Part shown: piece by piece, positions 27,511 through 39,210 of the stretch
Position numbering within the stretch: position 1 is the stretch's first letter
Layout of the letters: every line of letters begins with the position of its first letter
Source of the DNA: CAXXOZ01 sp963676435
GTDB taxonomy: Bacteria; Bacillota; Clostridia; Lachnospirales; Lachnospiraceae
Direction of reading: 5' to 3'
Length of the DNA: 64,000 nucleotides
Assembly: GCA_963676435.2 (NCBI GenBank)
Contig: CAXXOZ010000006.1
Location: forward strand, 124,001-188,000
Made by a program: the position numbers and the translations under genes
Notes under the pieces: generated by a model
What the model saw: only the letters and a program-made list of their open reading frames with translations
Told to the model about the DNA's origin: nothing
Database searches by the model: none

Positions 27511-29085
27511 ATGAAAATTCGTAAAAAAATATTTAAACCATTAATTTCAGCTTTAATTATTGTAATCCTTTTAGTGACTCTATCAGGATGTCAAATGATA
27601 GGAAACCTTTTAAACAACACGACAAATCCGGAAACTACAGGAGGAAATAAAATTACCAACAGTGAGAAGTTTGCTTTGGTAATGAAAAATGTATTGCTTG
27701 ATTCCATAGAAAAAAGTGATCAAATAACATCCACACCTCTAACTCTTATTACCTCACCAGATGCTTTAATAGATAATCAAGAAGCAACTTACCGAAAAAT
27801 CAAAACTAAACTTACCGAACCTGAAGAGGGTGAAACAATGACCGTTGTAACTGAAACAATAAACAACACTACAAGTGGCAATTCCTCTATGACTGTAAAA
27901 GTAAGAAGTGGGGGGGAAGTGGTTATGAGAAGTGGAATTTATTTCACTGATAATCTTATGCTTATAAAAAGAGGCGATACCGAACTTCCATTAATCCAGC
28001 ACACCCTTGATCCTTTGGTAGCAGAATCATATATGGGTATTCCAGCTGTAGATCGTTTTAATAGAATATTATCAAGCAGTAGTGAAACAAAAATGGATGA
28101 TGCAGAATGGAGCAATCAAATTGATCAGTATCTTTCTATAATCGAACAAAATACGCAAGAAAATAATTATTTAACAGCTGAAACTAGTATTGAAGTTGCT
28201 GGCACTACAGAAAATTGTGAAGAAATATCGTTAACTTTGAATGGCGAAACTGCTGTAAATATAACAAGTGAATTTGCTAAGCTAATAAATATGGATCCAA
28301 CTCTAAAATCATATTTTGTTTCTCCTAGCTATTCAGAAGAGGAAACCTTAGAGGTAACAGGCATGGAAGGCGTTCTTAGAGATTTAAATTCTTTAACTCC
28401 AGAAGAAATTTCTGGAATGACACTTACATTTAAAGCTCAAAAAGGTAATCTGGTTTCCGCATTATATATAAGTGCTGTTACAGGAGAAAAATCAATGGAC
28501 ATGACATTATTATTTTACGAAGACGGATATGTAAGAGAAAATGTTATCAATTTTACTGGTTTTGACGAAAGTAAAGTAATCATGTCGGAAGAGAATCTTT
28601 CTATTGGAAACAATCAATATAGCGGAAATACTATATATGAAAGTTATGCACCAGGTGGAATGCTTCAGGAAACTACAAATATCACAAGCCAAAGTACAAT
28701 TTCAGGCAACGAATATACGACTAATACAGAATTCACATATGCTAATGAGGCTTCTGCTTCAGAAGAAGGTGATGCATTACGTATAGGTGGAGAATTAGAA
28801 TATTCACAGGAAAATAATTCAGAAGGAACAACAGGTAGCGGATCAGGATCATTTAATACTGTTAGTGATGGCGAAAAGACAACAATGAAGATTTCAATCG
28901 AACTAGAAGAAAACAACTCAATAACTGAAGTTGAGCCACCAAAGTTCATCAAATCTTCAGGTATAAGTACAAATGATCAATCAAGCTTATTCACTGCACT
29001 AGATAATGAATCAATGCTTGAAAACTATGATAGCTTGCCACTATCAATGAGATCTTTTGCAGCAATTATGATGATAATATTTTAG
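27511..29085 (+). CDS. Large lipoprotein of unknown function
   Basis: A 524-residue predicted lipoprotein: basic start, hydrophobic segment and lipobox LSGC near residue 27. The mature part is Ser, Thr and Glu rich, with a beta-rich look and no recognised catalytic motif; it contains many short strands such as GEVVMRSGIYFTDNLMLIKR and EVTGMEGVLRDLNSLTPEEI. It ends in a hydrophobic MIIF tail. AGGAGG precedes the ATG. Its position, 9 bases before an ABC ATPase gene, suggests an extracytoplasmic partner of the transporter or its substrate. I do not recognise the family. A G7 run occurs near 27910. Confidence 0.75.
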   Translation: MKIRKKIFKPLISALIIVILLVTLSGCQMIGNLLNNTTNPETTGGNKITNSEKFALVMKNVLLDSIEKSDQITSTPLTLITSPDALIDNQEATYRKIKTKLTEPEEGETMTVVTETINNTTSGNSSMTVKVRSGGEVVMRSGIYFTDNLMLIKRGDTELPLIQHTLDPLVAESYMGIPAVDRFNRILSSSSETKMDDAEWSNQIDQYLSIIEQNTQENNYLTAETSIEVAGTTENCEEISLTLNGETAVNITSEFAKLINMDPTLKSYFVSPSYSEEETLEVTGMEGVLRDLNSLTPEEISGMTLTFKAQKGNLVSALYISAVTGEKSMDMTLLFYEDGYVRENVINFTGFDESKVIMSEENLSIGNNQYSGNTIYESYAPGGMLQETTNITSQSTISGNEYTTNTEFTYANEASASEEGDALRIGGELEYSQENNSEGTTGSGSGSFNTVSDGEKTTMKISIELEENNSITEVEPPKFIKSSGISTNDQSSLFTALDNESMLENYDSLPLSMRSFAAIMMIIF

Positions 29086-29093
29086 GGGCAGTT

Positions 29094-29822
29094 ATGAGTG
29101 ACGTAATTCTAAAGGTAGAAGGTATCTCTAAAAATTATGGAAAATTAGAAGCTATAAAAGATATAAATTTTTCACTTCAAAAGGGTGAAATCATTGGACT
29201 TCTTGGCAGTAATGGTTCAGGAAAATCAACATTGCTTAATATAATAGCTCTGGCTATTACTGCTGACAAAGGAAATATTTTTTTTAATAACACTGATGTT
29301 AATAAAAATCTAAGTAGAGCAAGACGAAGTATTGGTTATGTACCACAGGAAATAGCTCTTTTTGAAGAACTATCAGTAAAAGAAAATCTCCTTTGCTGGT
29401 CCAAGCTACCAGGAAAAAAAGCCAAAGAAAGATGCTTATATATAGCTAAAAAAATGAATGTTTTAGATTTATATAATAAAAAAGTTTCAGAGCTTTCAGG
29501 CGGAATGAAAAGACGAGTAAACACAGCTGTTGCACTACTTGGAAACCCAGAATTTCTTGTTCTTGATGAGCCCTTTGCTGGAGTTGATACCTATAATACT
29601 GAGTGGGTTGAAAACCTACTTAGAGATATGGCTAATAAGGGCATTGCTCAATTAATCTCCGGTCATTCTCCAGAACAACTATTAAATTTTGTAGATAGAT
29701 TTATGGTTCTTTCTGAAGGAAAAATTGTATTTCTTGGAAAAAAAGAAGAATTTTTAGCATTTTCTGATAATAAAAATGCTGATCAGGCCCTTTTAAGTAT
29801 ATTAAGAGGTGAAAATATATGA
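29094..29822 (+). CDS. ABC transporter ATP-binding protein
   Basis: A 242-residue ATPase: Walker A GSNGSGKSTLL, Q-loop YVPQE, signature LSGGMKRRV, Walker B FLVLDEPFAGVD and a switch His in ISGHSPEQ. It is of the type that partners ABC-2 permeases (exporters). The stop overlaps the start of the first permease by four bases, so the two are translationally coupled. Substrate unknown. Confidence 0.95.
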   Translation: MSDVILKVEGISKNYGKLEAIKDINFSLQKGEIIGLLGSNGSGKSTLLNIIALAITADKGNIFFNNTDVNKNLSRARRSIGYVPQEIALFEELSVKENLLCWSKLPGKKAKERCLYIAKKMNVLDLYNKKVSELSGGMKRRVNTAVALLGNPEFLVLDEPFAGVDTYNTEWVENLLRDMANKGIAQLISGHSPEQLLNFVDRFMVLSEGKIVFLGKKEEFLAFSDNKNADQALLSILRGENI

Positions 29823-31045
29823 GATTTCTACTCTTTGATTTGAAACGTATATTTTCAGGAAAAGGGCTTGTTTTAATGTGCCTTTTATCTCCTATACTTG
29901 TAGTATTATTATTTTCTACGGTGGTTGCACCTATGATATTTACTGCAAAAGGTCTACACTTTAATCTTGCAATATGTGATGAAGATAAAAGTGAGGAAGT
30001 AAATCAATTTATTAATCAAATGATAAATTCTCAAGCCCTAGCTGACATAGTAGATGTCTATCCTGTATCAACTGTTGATATAGGTCTTGAACTAGTTGAA
30101 GATGGCGAAGTTTCTGTATTAATACATATTCCAAATAATTTCTTTAACGATTTAAGAAAGGGTGAAGATCTAAATGTACCTGTTTATGCTACTAAGTCAC
30201 ATTCTTTAGAGTCCAGGATAATCGCAATGTCATTAAATAGTTCTCTTTCATTAGTTGGAAAAAGTCAAAATGTAATGGAGGCCGCAAGGTTAATACTAAT
30301 TGATAAAGGTGCATCTGAAGGGATAGCTGAAGAATTTTTAGACATAAACACAGAAACTGCAATTAGTGACTATATGAATCGAAGAGAAGTATTTGGCGAG
30401 GGAGGAACTCTATCACCACTTGGCGAGTATCTACCAGTGGAGTATTATTTAAGTGCTATTTTTTCTATCTTCGCTGCCTTATCGATTTTGCCTATTATAT
30501 ATTTTAGTGCTGTAGATATTTCTGGAGCTATTCTAAAAAGGGGACTATTATGCGGAATGGGTGCATTTAAATTTTTCTATTCCCGAATTTTATCAGGTTT
30601 CATCTTTATTCTTTTAGTACAATTCATGCTATTCCCAACTTCTGTTCTTTTAGGTACTGCTAGCGATGTTTTAGGAGGCACATATGCAAATAATTTTTTA
30701 GCACTCTTTACAACACTTATACTCTCTTCATTATGCTATTCTTCTCTCGCTCTTTTAATAGCAACACTATTGCCAGATAAAAAAACTTCTTTATGGATTG
30801 GATTTTTATTAGTTCTAGTTATGGCTATATTTTGCGGCGCACTTATTCCAGAATCAGTATTGCCATCTTGGACAGTGTCTTTTGGCAAGTGGCTCCCTAT
30901 GAGTTATTCAATGAGAATGCTTTCTATGTCACTATTCAACTTTGACAGTACGGTTTTTATAAAAGACACATTTAAAATATTATCTTTTGGGGCTTTTTTC
31001 CTGTTCATTGGCTTTATTAAACTTAGAAGAAGGGGGTATAAATAA
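29819..31045 (+). CDS. ABC-2 type transporter permease, first subunit
   Basis: A 408-residue membrane protein with one hydrophobic segment near residues 14-40, a long extracytoplasmic region, and about five hydrophobic segments in the C-terminal half (YLSAIFSIFAALSILPIIYF and onward, including LWIGFLLVLVMAIFCGALIP). This is the typical ABC-2 exporter layout. It overlaps the ATPase gene by four bases. Its TAA shares one base with the ATG of the next permease (TAATG), which implies coupling, but that next gene has a stop at codon 4. Confidence 0.9.
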   Translation: MRFLLFDLKRIFSGKGLVLMCLLSPILVVLLFSTVVAPMIFTAKGLHFNLAICDEDKSEEVNQFINQMINSQALADIVDVYPVSTVDIGLELVEDGEVSVLIHIPNNFFNDLRKGEDLNVPVYATKSHSLESRIIAMSLNSSLSLVGKSQNVMEAARLILIDKGASEGIAEEFLDINTETAISDYMNRREVFGEGGTLSPLGEYLPVEYYLSAIFSIFAALSILPIIYFSAVDISGAILKRGLLCGMGAFKFFYSRILSGFIFILLVQFMLFPTSVLLGTASDVLGGTYANNFLALFTTLILSSLCYSSLALLIATLLPDKKTSLWIGFLLVLVMAIFCGALIPESVLPSWTVSFGKWLPMSYSMRMLSMSLFNFDSTVFIKDTFKILSFGAFFLFIGFIKLRRRGYK

Positions 31046-32220
31046 TGAAGATATAATCTATTCTAAAAACCAGACTAATAAGAAGCTTTAAAGAACCTTA
31101 TTCTCTTTTATTTATAATATTAGCTGTTATAATTTCTGTGCAGTCAGCATTATATTTAATGGATAAAAATAATAATCCTTTAACGGTTGCTATTGTATCA
31201 GAGGATAAAGGTGAATTGGGATATAAATTAATCGAAGAACTTTCAAAAAACGAAAATTTTTCTATGGAATTAATGTCTAGAGATGAAGCTTTAAAATCTC
31301 TTAATCAGGATAGATTAGAAATAGTCATTATAATTAATTCTAATTTCTCTGAAAAACTTGAAGATGGTGAATTTAAAAATACTCTAAAGCTTTTCTCTTC
31401 GCCTTCATCACAAGCACCTGCAACAATAAGTGAACCTCTTGTAAATGGAGTTATGATGTTGTGGATGGAGGAAATATCCGTACTTAGAACAAAGGAACAG
31501 TTAAGTAATATGGATATACTTTATGATTCAACGGACGAAAATAAACAAAGAAATCAAATTAGTAATTTATGGGATCAGGGGTCAGTTATTAATATAGAAA
31601 TTGTTGAAACAGATGGTATTGAGGAGAATATTATTAAATCAAAACCATTTAACACATGTATAAAATGGTTTACAGTATTTTGTATGTTTTACCTCATCAT
31701 AGACGCTTCATGGGTTTTTGATATAACTAAAAGAAGTCTAAGAAAAAGAATGAAACAAGCAGGAATTAAACAGTGGCAAATGATATCATATAATAGCTTA
31801 GCACCATTATTAATATGCATTATGGGATATATTATATCTAGTCTTTTATGTATATTGTTAACAAAGACAACTTTTTTAAGTGTTTTTATTAACTTTCCAG
31901 CTATTATTATTTATCTCTTTAATTTATTAGGAATAACTTTAGTAACTGCTTCTTTTTTAAGGAATATTCTTTCACTTATGTTTTTAGCTCCTGTATTAAC
32001 TTTTATAAATGGTGTACTTAGTGGTTTATTACTAGAGCTTCCTAATTGGGCTTATGTTTTAAAATGGATATCTTATGCCCTACCAGGAAGATGGTTAAAT
32101 GAGTATATAAATGCTATGCCAGGCGCATTACCAAAAGCAATTATCTGTTGTGTAGTATGGTTATTATTGGGAGTTTTTATATCTATTAATAAAGATAGAA
32201 GAAAAAGAATTTTAGCCTAG
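31045..32220 (+). pseudogene. Second ABC-2 permease, in-frame stop at codon 4
   Basis: The expected start is the ATG at 31045, overlapping the previous stop and preceded by AAGGGGG. The frame reads Met-Lys-Ile-stop (TAA at 31054-31056) and then stays open without interruption to 32220: SILKTRLIRSFKEPYSLLF, a first hydrophobic segment, an extracytoplasmic domain, and five C-terminal hydrophobic segments. Codons upstream and downstream of the stop belong clearly to one protein of about 391 residues. The only later conventional start is GTG at 31138, which would remove the first membrane segment's beginning and lacks a ribosome site. Either the gene is freshly inactivated, or the stop is suppressed or an error. 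The rest of the coding sequence is undamaged. Confidence 0.8.
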
Positions 32221-32251
32221 AAAAAACGCAAGTACATTACTTGCGTTTTTT
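32221..32251. terminator. Bidirectional terminator between permease and tRNA-Lys
   Basis: AAAAAACGCAAGTA, a three-base loop and TACTTGCGTTTTTT form a symmetrical hairpin with T runs on both strands, ending the plus-strand ABC operon and the minus-strand tRNA-Phe/Lys transcript. Confidence 0.92.
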
Positions 32252-32253
32252 AG

Positions 32254-32326
32254 TGAGCCATCGGAGGTTCGAACTCCGGACAACTTGATTAAAAGTCAAG
32301 TGCTCTACCAGCTGAGCTAATGGCCC
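32254..32326 (-). tRNA. tRNA-Lys (TTT)
   Basis: A 73-base cloverleaf on the minus strand: acceptor GGGCCAT/ATGGCTC with one G-U pair, TAGCTCAGCTGGTAGAGCA D-arm, anticodon loop CTTTTAA and GTTCGAACC T-arm. No encoded CCA. Confidence 0.97.
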
Positions 32327-32340
32327 ATTTGCATAAAAAG

Positions 32341-32413
32341 TGCCCAGAGCCGGAATCGAACCAGCGACACGTGGATTTTCAGTCCACTGCTCTACCGACT
32401 GAGCTATCTGGGC
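32341..32413 (-). tRNA. tRNA-Phe (GAA)
   Basis: A 73-base cloverleaf on the minus strand: acceptor GCCCAGA/TCTGGGC, anticodon loop CTGAAAA, T-arm GGTTCGATTCC. It lies 14 bases before tRNA-Lys. No encoded CCA. Confidence 0.97.
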
Positions 32414-32449
32414 ATATACAAACTTAATATTATTATTTCAGCATTTAGT

Positions 32450-32478
32450 ATTATATCATTCAAATTAATTCTTTACAA
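32450..32478 (-). promoter_or_regulatory. Promoter of tRNA-Phe/tRNA-Lys
   Basis: On the minus strand TTGTAA (32473-32478), 17 bases, TATAAT (32450-32455), 37 bases before tRNA-Phe. With the hairpin at 32511-32534 it suggests these two tRNAs form a unit apart from the rRNA operon. Confidence 0.65.
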
Positions 32479-32510
32479 CTGAATTTTAATAATTTATTTC
32501 CATTTCTCAC

Positions 32511-32534
32511 AAAAACCCACTTATGTAGGTTTTT
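32511..32534 (-). terminator. Probable terminator after tRNA-fMet
   Basis: On the minus strand AAAAACCTAC, ATAA loop, GTGGGTTTTT. The T run is short and interrupted (TTTTTGTG), so termination may be partial. Confidence 0.5.
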
Positions 32535-32540
32535 ATAAAA

Positions 32541-32614
32541 TTGCGGGGACAGGATTTGAACCTGCGACCTCCGGGTTATGAGCCCGACGAGCTTCCAGAC
32601 TGCTCTACCCCGCG
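32541..32614 (-). tRNA. Initiator tRNA-fMet (CAT)
   Basis: A 74-base cloverleaf on the minus strand: CGCGGGG acceptor with unpaired C1-A72, GGG/CCC anticodon stem base pairs and loop CTCATAA. These are the initiator hallmarks. No encoded CCA. Confidence 0.96.
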
Positions 32615-32642
32615 CTAGTATTTTTTGTTTTATCGGTTCTTC

Positions 32643-32759
32643 GCGTGCCCTTCGAAATCTTCGATTTCTTCGTCACGGCGTTACCGCCTATATAAGTGAA
32701 AATATGAATACTCTTGCAAACAAGCTTTCAAGCCCATTCATATTTTCACTTATGCACGC
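32643..32759 (-). repeat. Structured intergenic element, copy 1 (fMet-Tyr spacer)
   Basis: Closing stem GCGTGC (32643-32648) with GCACGC (32754-32759); hairpin GAAATC/GATTTC (32654-32668); hairpin GGCG/CGCC (32677-32688), whose minus-strand loop is GUAA, a GNRA tetraloop; then a perfect 18-bp stem ATAAGTGAAAATATGAAT (32692-32709) with ATTCATATTTTCACTTAT (32736-32753). The conserved flank TCTGGAAC follows the closing stem. Same design as copies 2 and 3, with compensating base changes. The GNRA loop favours the minus strand (rRNA transcript direction) as the RNA form. Confidence 0.85.
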
Positions 32760-32780
32760 TCTGGAACTGCTACGTGCAAG

Positions 32781-32862
32781 TGGATGGAGAAGGATTCGAA
32801 CCTTCGAAGACGTCGTCAACAGATTTACAGTCTGCCCCCTTTGGCCACTCGGGAACCCATCC
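32781..32862 (-). tRNA. tRNA-Tyr (GTA)
   Basis: An 82-base class II tRNA on the minus strand: acceptor GGATGGG/TCCATCC, anticodon loop CTGTAAA, long variable arm, T-arm GGTTCGAATCC. No encoded CCA. Confidence 0.96.
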
Positions 32863-32920
32863 ATGTTTAATAATATTGTAAATCCATAATGTGGATAACT
32901 ATTATATCTCTTTACTTATC

Positions 32921-33014
32921 GCATGAATTCGGAAACTAAAGTTTCCTCATCGCGGCGTTACCGCCTTTTAGTAAAGCGCCGATTCGCTAGAATCGTGTGC
33001 ATCAGTGCGCATGC
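32921..33014 (-). repeat. Structured intergenic element, copy 2 (diverged)
   Basis: Shares with copy 3 the block ATTCGGAAAC (32926-32935) through CGGCGTTACCGCC: hairpin GGAAAC/GTTTCC and hairpin GGCG/CGCC. The possible closing stem is GCATG (32921-32925) with CATGC (33010-33014), a compensated variant of GCGTG/CACGC. The long hairpin is replaced by CGATTC/GAATCG and AGTGC/GCACT hairpins, and the TCTGGAAC flank is absent. A degenerate or alternative form. Confidence 0.65.
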
Positions 33015-33054
33015 ACTGCGTCACACTTTTTGCTATATAACCTCTTCACATATC

Positions 33055-33169
33055 GCGTGAATTCGGAAACTGAAGTTTCCTCATCGCGGCGTTACCGCCT
33101 ATAGAAATTAAAATATGAATAACCTTATAAACTGGTTTTAAGCCTATTCATATTTTAATTTCTGCACGC
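33055..33169 (-). repeat. Structured intergenic element, copy 3 (Tyr-Val spacer)
   Basis: Closing stem GCGTG (33055-33059) with CACGC (33165-33169); hairpin GGAAAC/GTTTCC (33065-33080); hairpin GGCG/CGCC (33088-33099) with a GUAA loop on the minus strand; long perfect 19-bp stem AGAAATTAAAATATGAATA (33103-33121) with TATTCATATTTTAATTTCT (33145-33163). It is followed by TCTGGAAC as in copy 1. Three base pairs of the long stem differ from copy 1 with both partners changed. Confidence 0.85.
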
Positions 33170-33191
33170 TCTGGAACGTTATCGCGAAAAA

Positions 33192-33264
33192 TGGGACCTA
33201 CAGGGCTCGAACCTGTGACCCTCTGCTTGTAAGGCAGATGCTCTCCCAGCTGAGCTAAGATCCC
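33192..33264 (-). tRNA. tRNA-Val (TAC)
   Basis: A 73-base cloverleaf on the minus strand: acceptor GGGATCT/AGGTCCC, anticodon loop CTTACAA, T-arm GGTTCGAGCC. No encoded CCA. Confidence 0.97.
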
Positions 33265-33278
33265 TCAAAATTATGTAA

Positions 33279-33352
33279 CGACCCGAATGGGACTCGAACC
33301 CACGACCTCCGCCGTGACAGGGCGGCGCTCTAACCAACTGAGCCACCGGGCC
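33279..33352 (-). tRNA. tRNA-Asp (GTC)
   Basis: A 74-base cloverleaf on the minus strand: acceptor GGCCCGG/TCGGGTC with G-U pairs, anticodon loop CTGTCAC, discriminator G. First tRNA after the 23S gene, about 87 bases downstream of it. Confidence 0.96.
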
Positions 33353-33438
33353 AAAGTGGTGCCGTAACTTCCGTTGCACCTTCAAAACTGCACATTTAAA
33401 AATATCTCATAAAACATATATTACCCTATAACCTTTGT

Positions 33439-36333
<2,895 letters not shown>

Positions 36334-36637
36334 CTGGCTCGCTTTCGTGCATAGCGTTGCACACGAACCGGTCATATAGGTAATTCTTGATTAATTAATT
36401 AATCTTTTTGCAATCTTGCGATTGCAGGTTAACATCTTTCGATGCTACCTCGGATGTCTTATCATTTTTTGATATTTCAAATATGCAGTTTTCAAGGTAC
36501 AATGCCAAAGTGTTCAAAATCATAAACTTGATTGTAATGCTCACGTCTGTAAGACAACATCTTTTGATTTTATTTACTTTTAGCGCTTCTTCTATATATA
36601 TAAATCTCATAAATGAGAGATCTACCTTTTTAAAATT
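36334..36637 (-). other. 5S-23S spacer with leader-like hairpins
   Basis: About 300 bases between the 3' end of 5S and the 5' end of 23S, with no tRNA. On the minus strand it holds CCTTGAAAACTGCATA, a block common in Firmicutes rRNA spacers, a GATTGCAAAAAGATT motif (36403-36415) shared with the 16S leader, a hairpin GCAATC/GATTGC (36410-36425), and ATTACCTATATGACC just before 23S, which partly complements GGTTATAGGGTAAT after 23S (pre-23S processing stem). No protein gene is supported. Confidence 0.6.
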
Positions 36638-36752
36638 CCGGCAGTCACCTACTCTCCCACACCGTCTCCAGTGCAGTACCATCGGCCGCTCAGGTCTTAA
36701 CCATCGTGTTCGGGATGAGAACGGGTGTTTCCCCTGAGCGCATCACCACCGG
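36638..36752 (-). rRNA. 5S ribosomal RNA
   Basis: On the minus strand CCGGTGGTGATGCGCTCAGG at the 5' end, CCGTTCTCATCCCGAACACG in the middle and GGAGAGTAGGTGACTGCCGG at the 3' end; the ends pair. It lies between 16S and 23S and not after 23S, which is unusual. Confidence 0.95.
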
Positions 36753-36912
36753 AAATATTTAATTACCTTTATTTCGTATCTGCCCGACTGACAACTTCGC
36801 AATGAAAACATTGCTTCGTTCTAGTCATTCGTCCAATTCAGTCATTCGCATTAAATCACTTCGAAAAGTAAACTTTTCTCTTTGCTTTTATGCTTATGCC
36901 TGAGCAGATACT

Positions 36913-36942
36913 CATTGATAATAGAACAATATAACCATCCCT
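36913..36942 (-). other. 3' arm of the pre-16S processing stalk
   Basis: AACAATATAACCATCCCT on the plus strand (36925-36942) is the exact reverse complement of 38772-38789 in the 16S leader. After a two-base mismatch, CATTGATAAT (36913-36922) pairs with ATTATCAATG (38792-38801). The roughly 30-bp stalk encloses 16S rRNA and is the expected RNase III substrate. Confidence 0.8.
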
Positions 36943-36951
36943 TACTTTTTT

Positions 36952-38502
<1,551 letters not shown>

Positions 38503-38845
38503 GTGTTTGTTCCGTTCAGAATTAACAATTGGCTAATTCTATCCGTTACTGTTTTGTTTTGGATTCTTACCTATATAATAGGTAAGGTTCGCTGAAAATC
38601 TTAAAATTTTCTTTTGATGATCTTTTGCAATCACCTTTTGGATGATTGATGTTTGAAAACAAGTTTTCAAACTCGAGGATTCTCCTCTTATAAAAGCTTT
38701 TATATCCGCCTCCAGACAAGTCTGCGCGGCTCTAAAATCTTTTGCAATCATCTGAATTTTTCGAAATTTTCAGGGATGGTTATATTGTTTAATTATCAAT
38801 GTTCATGGCCGTTTTTCGTTTCTCTGTTTCAGCGGCAACTTTGGT
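38503..38845 (-). other. 16S rRNA leader
   Basis: About 340 transcribed bases before 16S without a protein gene. On the minus strand it holds the 5' arm of the processing stalk (38772-38801), two copies of TGATTGCAAAAGA (38621-38633 and 38738-38750), and hairpins GTTTGAAAAC/GTTTTCAAAC and CTTACCTAT/ATAGGTAAG. The GATTGCAAAAGAT repeats may be antitermination or processing signals. Confidence 0.6.
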
Positions 38846-38874
38846 AGTATACCAAAGCGTGTCAGCTTTGTCAA
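38846..38874 (-). promoter_or_regulatory. rRNA operon promoter, proximal copy
   Basis: On the minus strand TTGACA (38869-38874), 17 bases, TATACT (38846-38851). An AT-rich stretch with A/T runs lies just upstream, as in UP elements. Last of three tandem copies. Confidence 0.88.
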
Positions 38875-38933
38875 CAACTTTTTTAAAGTTTTTTCAGCTT
38901 TTTTTCTTGCTGTTTTTCAGCGACAGGAAATGT

Positions 38934-38962
38934 AGTTTACCATTGTCCTTTAGCTTTGTCAA
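38934..38962 (-). promoter_or_regulatory. rRNA operon promoter, middle copy
   Basis: On the minus strand TTGACA (38957-38962), 17 bases, TAAACT (38934-38939); 88 bp upstream of the proximal copy and similar over most of the repeat unit. Confidence 0.85.
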
Positions 38963-39020
38963 TAACTTTTTTAAAAAGTTTTTTAAGCTGTATTTTGTCG
39001 TTTTTAGCGACAGGAATTGT

Positions 39021-39049
39021 AGTTTACCATTGCTCCTACACTTTGTCAA
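39021..39049 (-). promoter_or_regulatory. rRNA operon promoter, distal copy
   Basis: On the minus strand TTGACA (39044-39049), 17 bases, TAAACT (39021-39026); 87 bp upstream of the middle copy. The spacer end GCAATGGTAAACTACA is nearly the same in this and the middle copy. Confidence 0.85.
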
Positions 39050-39210
39050 CGACTTTATTTAAAAAATTTCCACCTTTTTGCGGTGGAGCTATATTGTAAC
39101 ATATTTTGTACGTCTTAGTCAAACTTCTTTTTAAGTTTTCATAAGGCATTTACTTAGTTTTAAGCCTTTGATATAATGTAAACATAATTAAATATAGAAA
39201 GGAGAAGAGG

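Larger units (their letters stand above)
38830..39060 (-). repeat. Tandem ~88-bp promoter repeat (about 2.6 copies)
   Basis: Three consecutive units each contain TTGACAAAG, a 17-base spacer, TA(T/A)ACTAC, then TTCCTGTCGCT or GTTGCCGCTG and a run of A and T. The units were probably made by local duplication of the rRNA promoter. Confidence 0.8.

Noticed and set aside
32578..32889. A 103-codon plus-strand frame across the tRNA-fMet/Tyr region
   Set aside because: It runs antisense through two tRNA genes and the structured repeat.
32643..33169. CRISPR array as an explanation for the spacer repeats
   Set aside because: The units are about 115 bp, only three, irregularly spaced and internally structured; there are no short direct repeats with unique spacers and no cas genes.
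38539..39062. Open frames of 64-87 codons between 16S and the GntR gene
   Set aside because: The region is the rRNA leader and tandem promoters; the frames arise from the repeated AT-rich promoter units.
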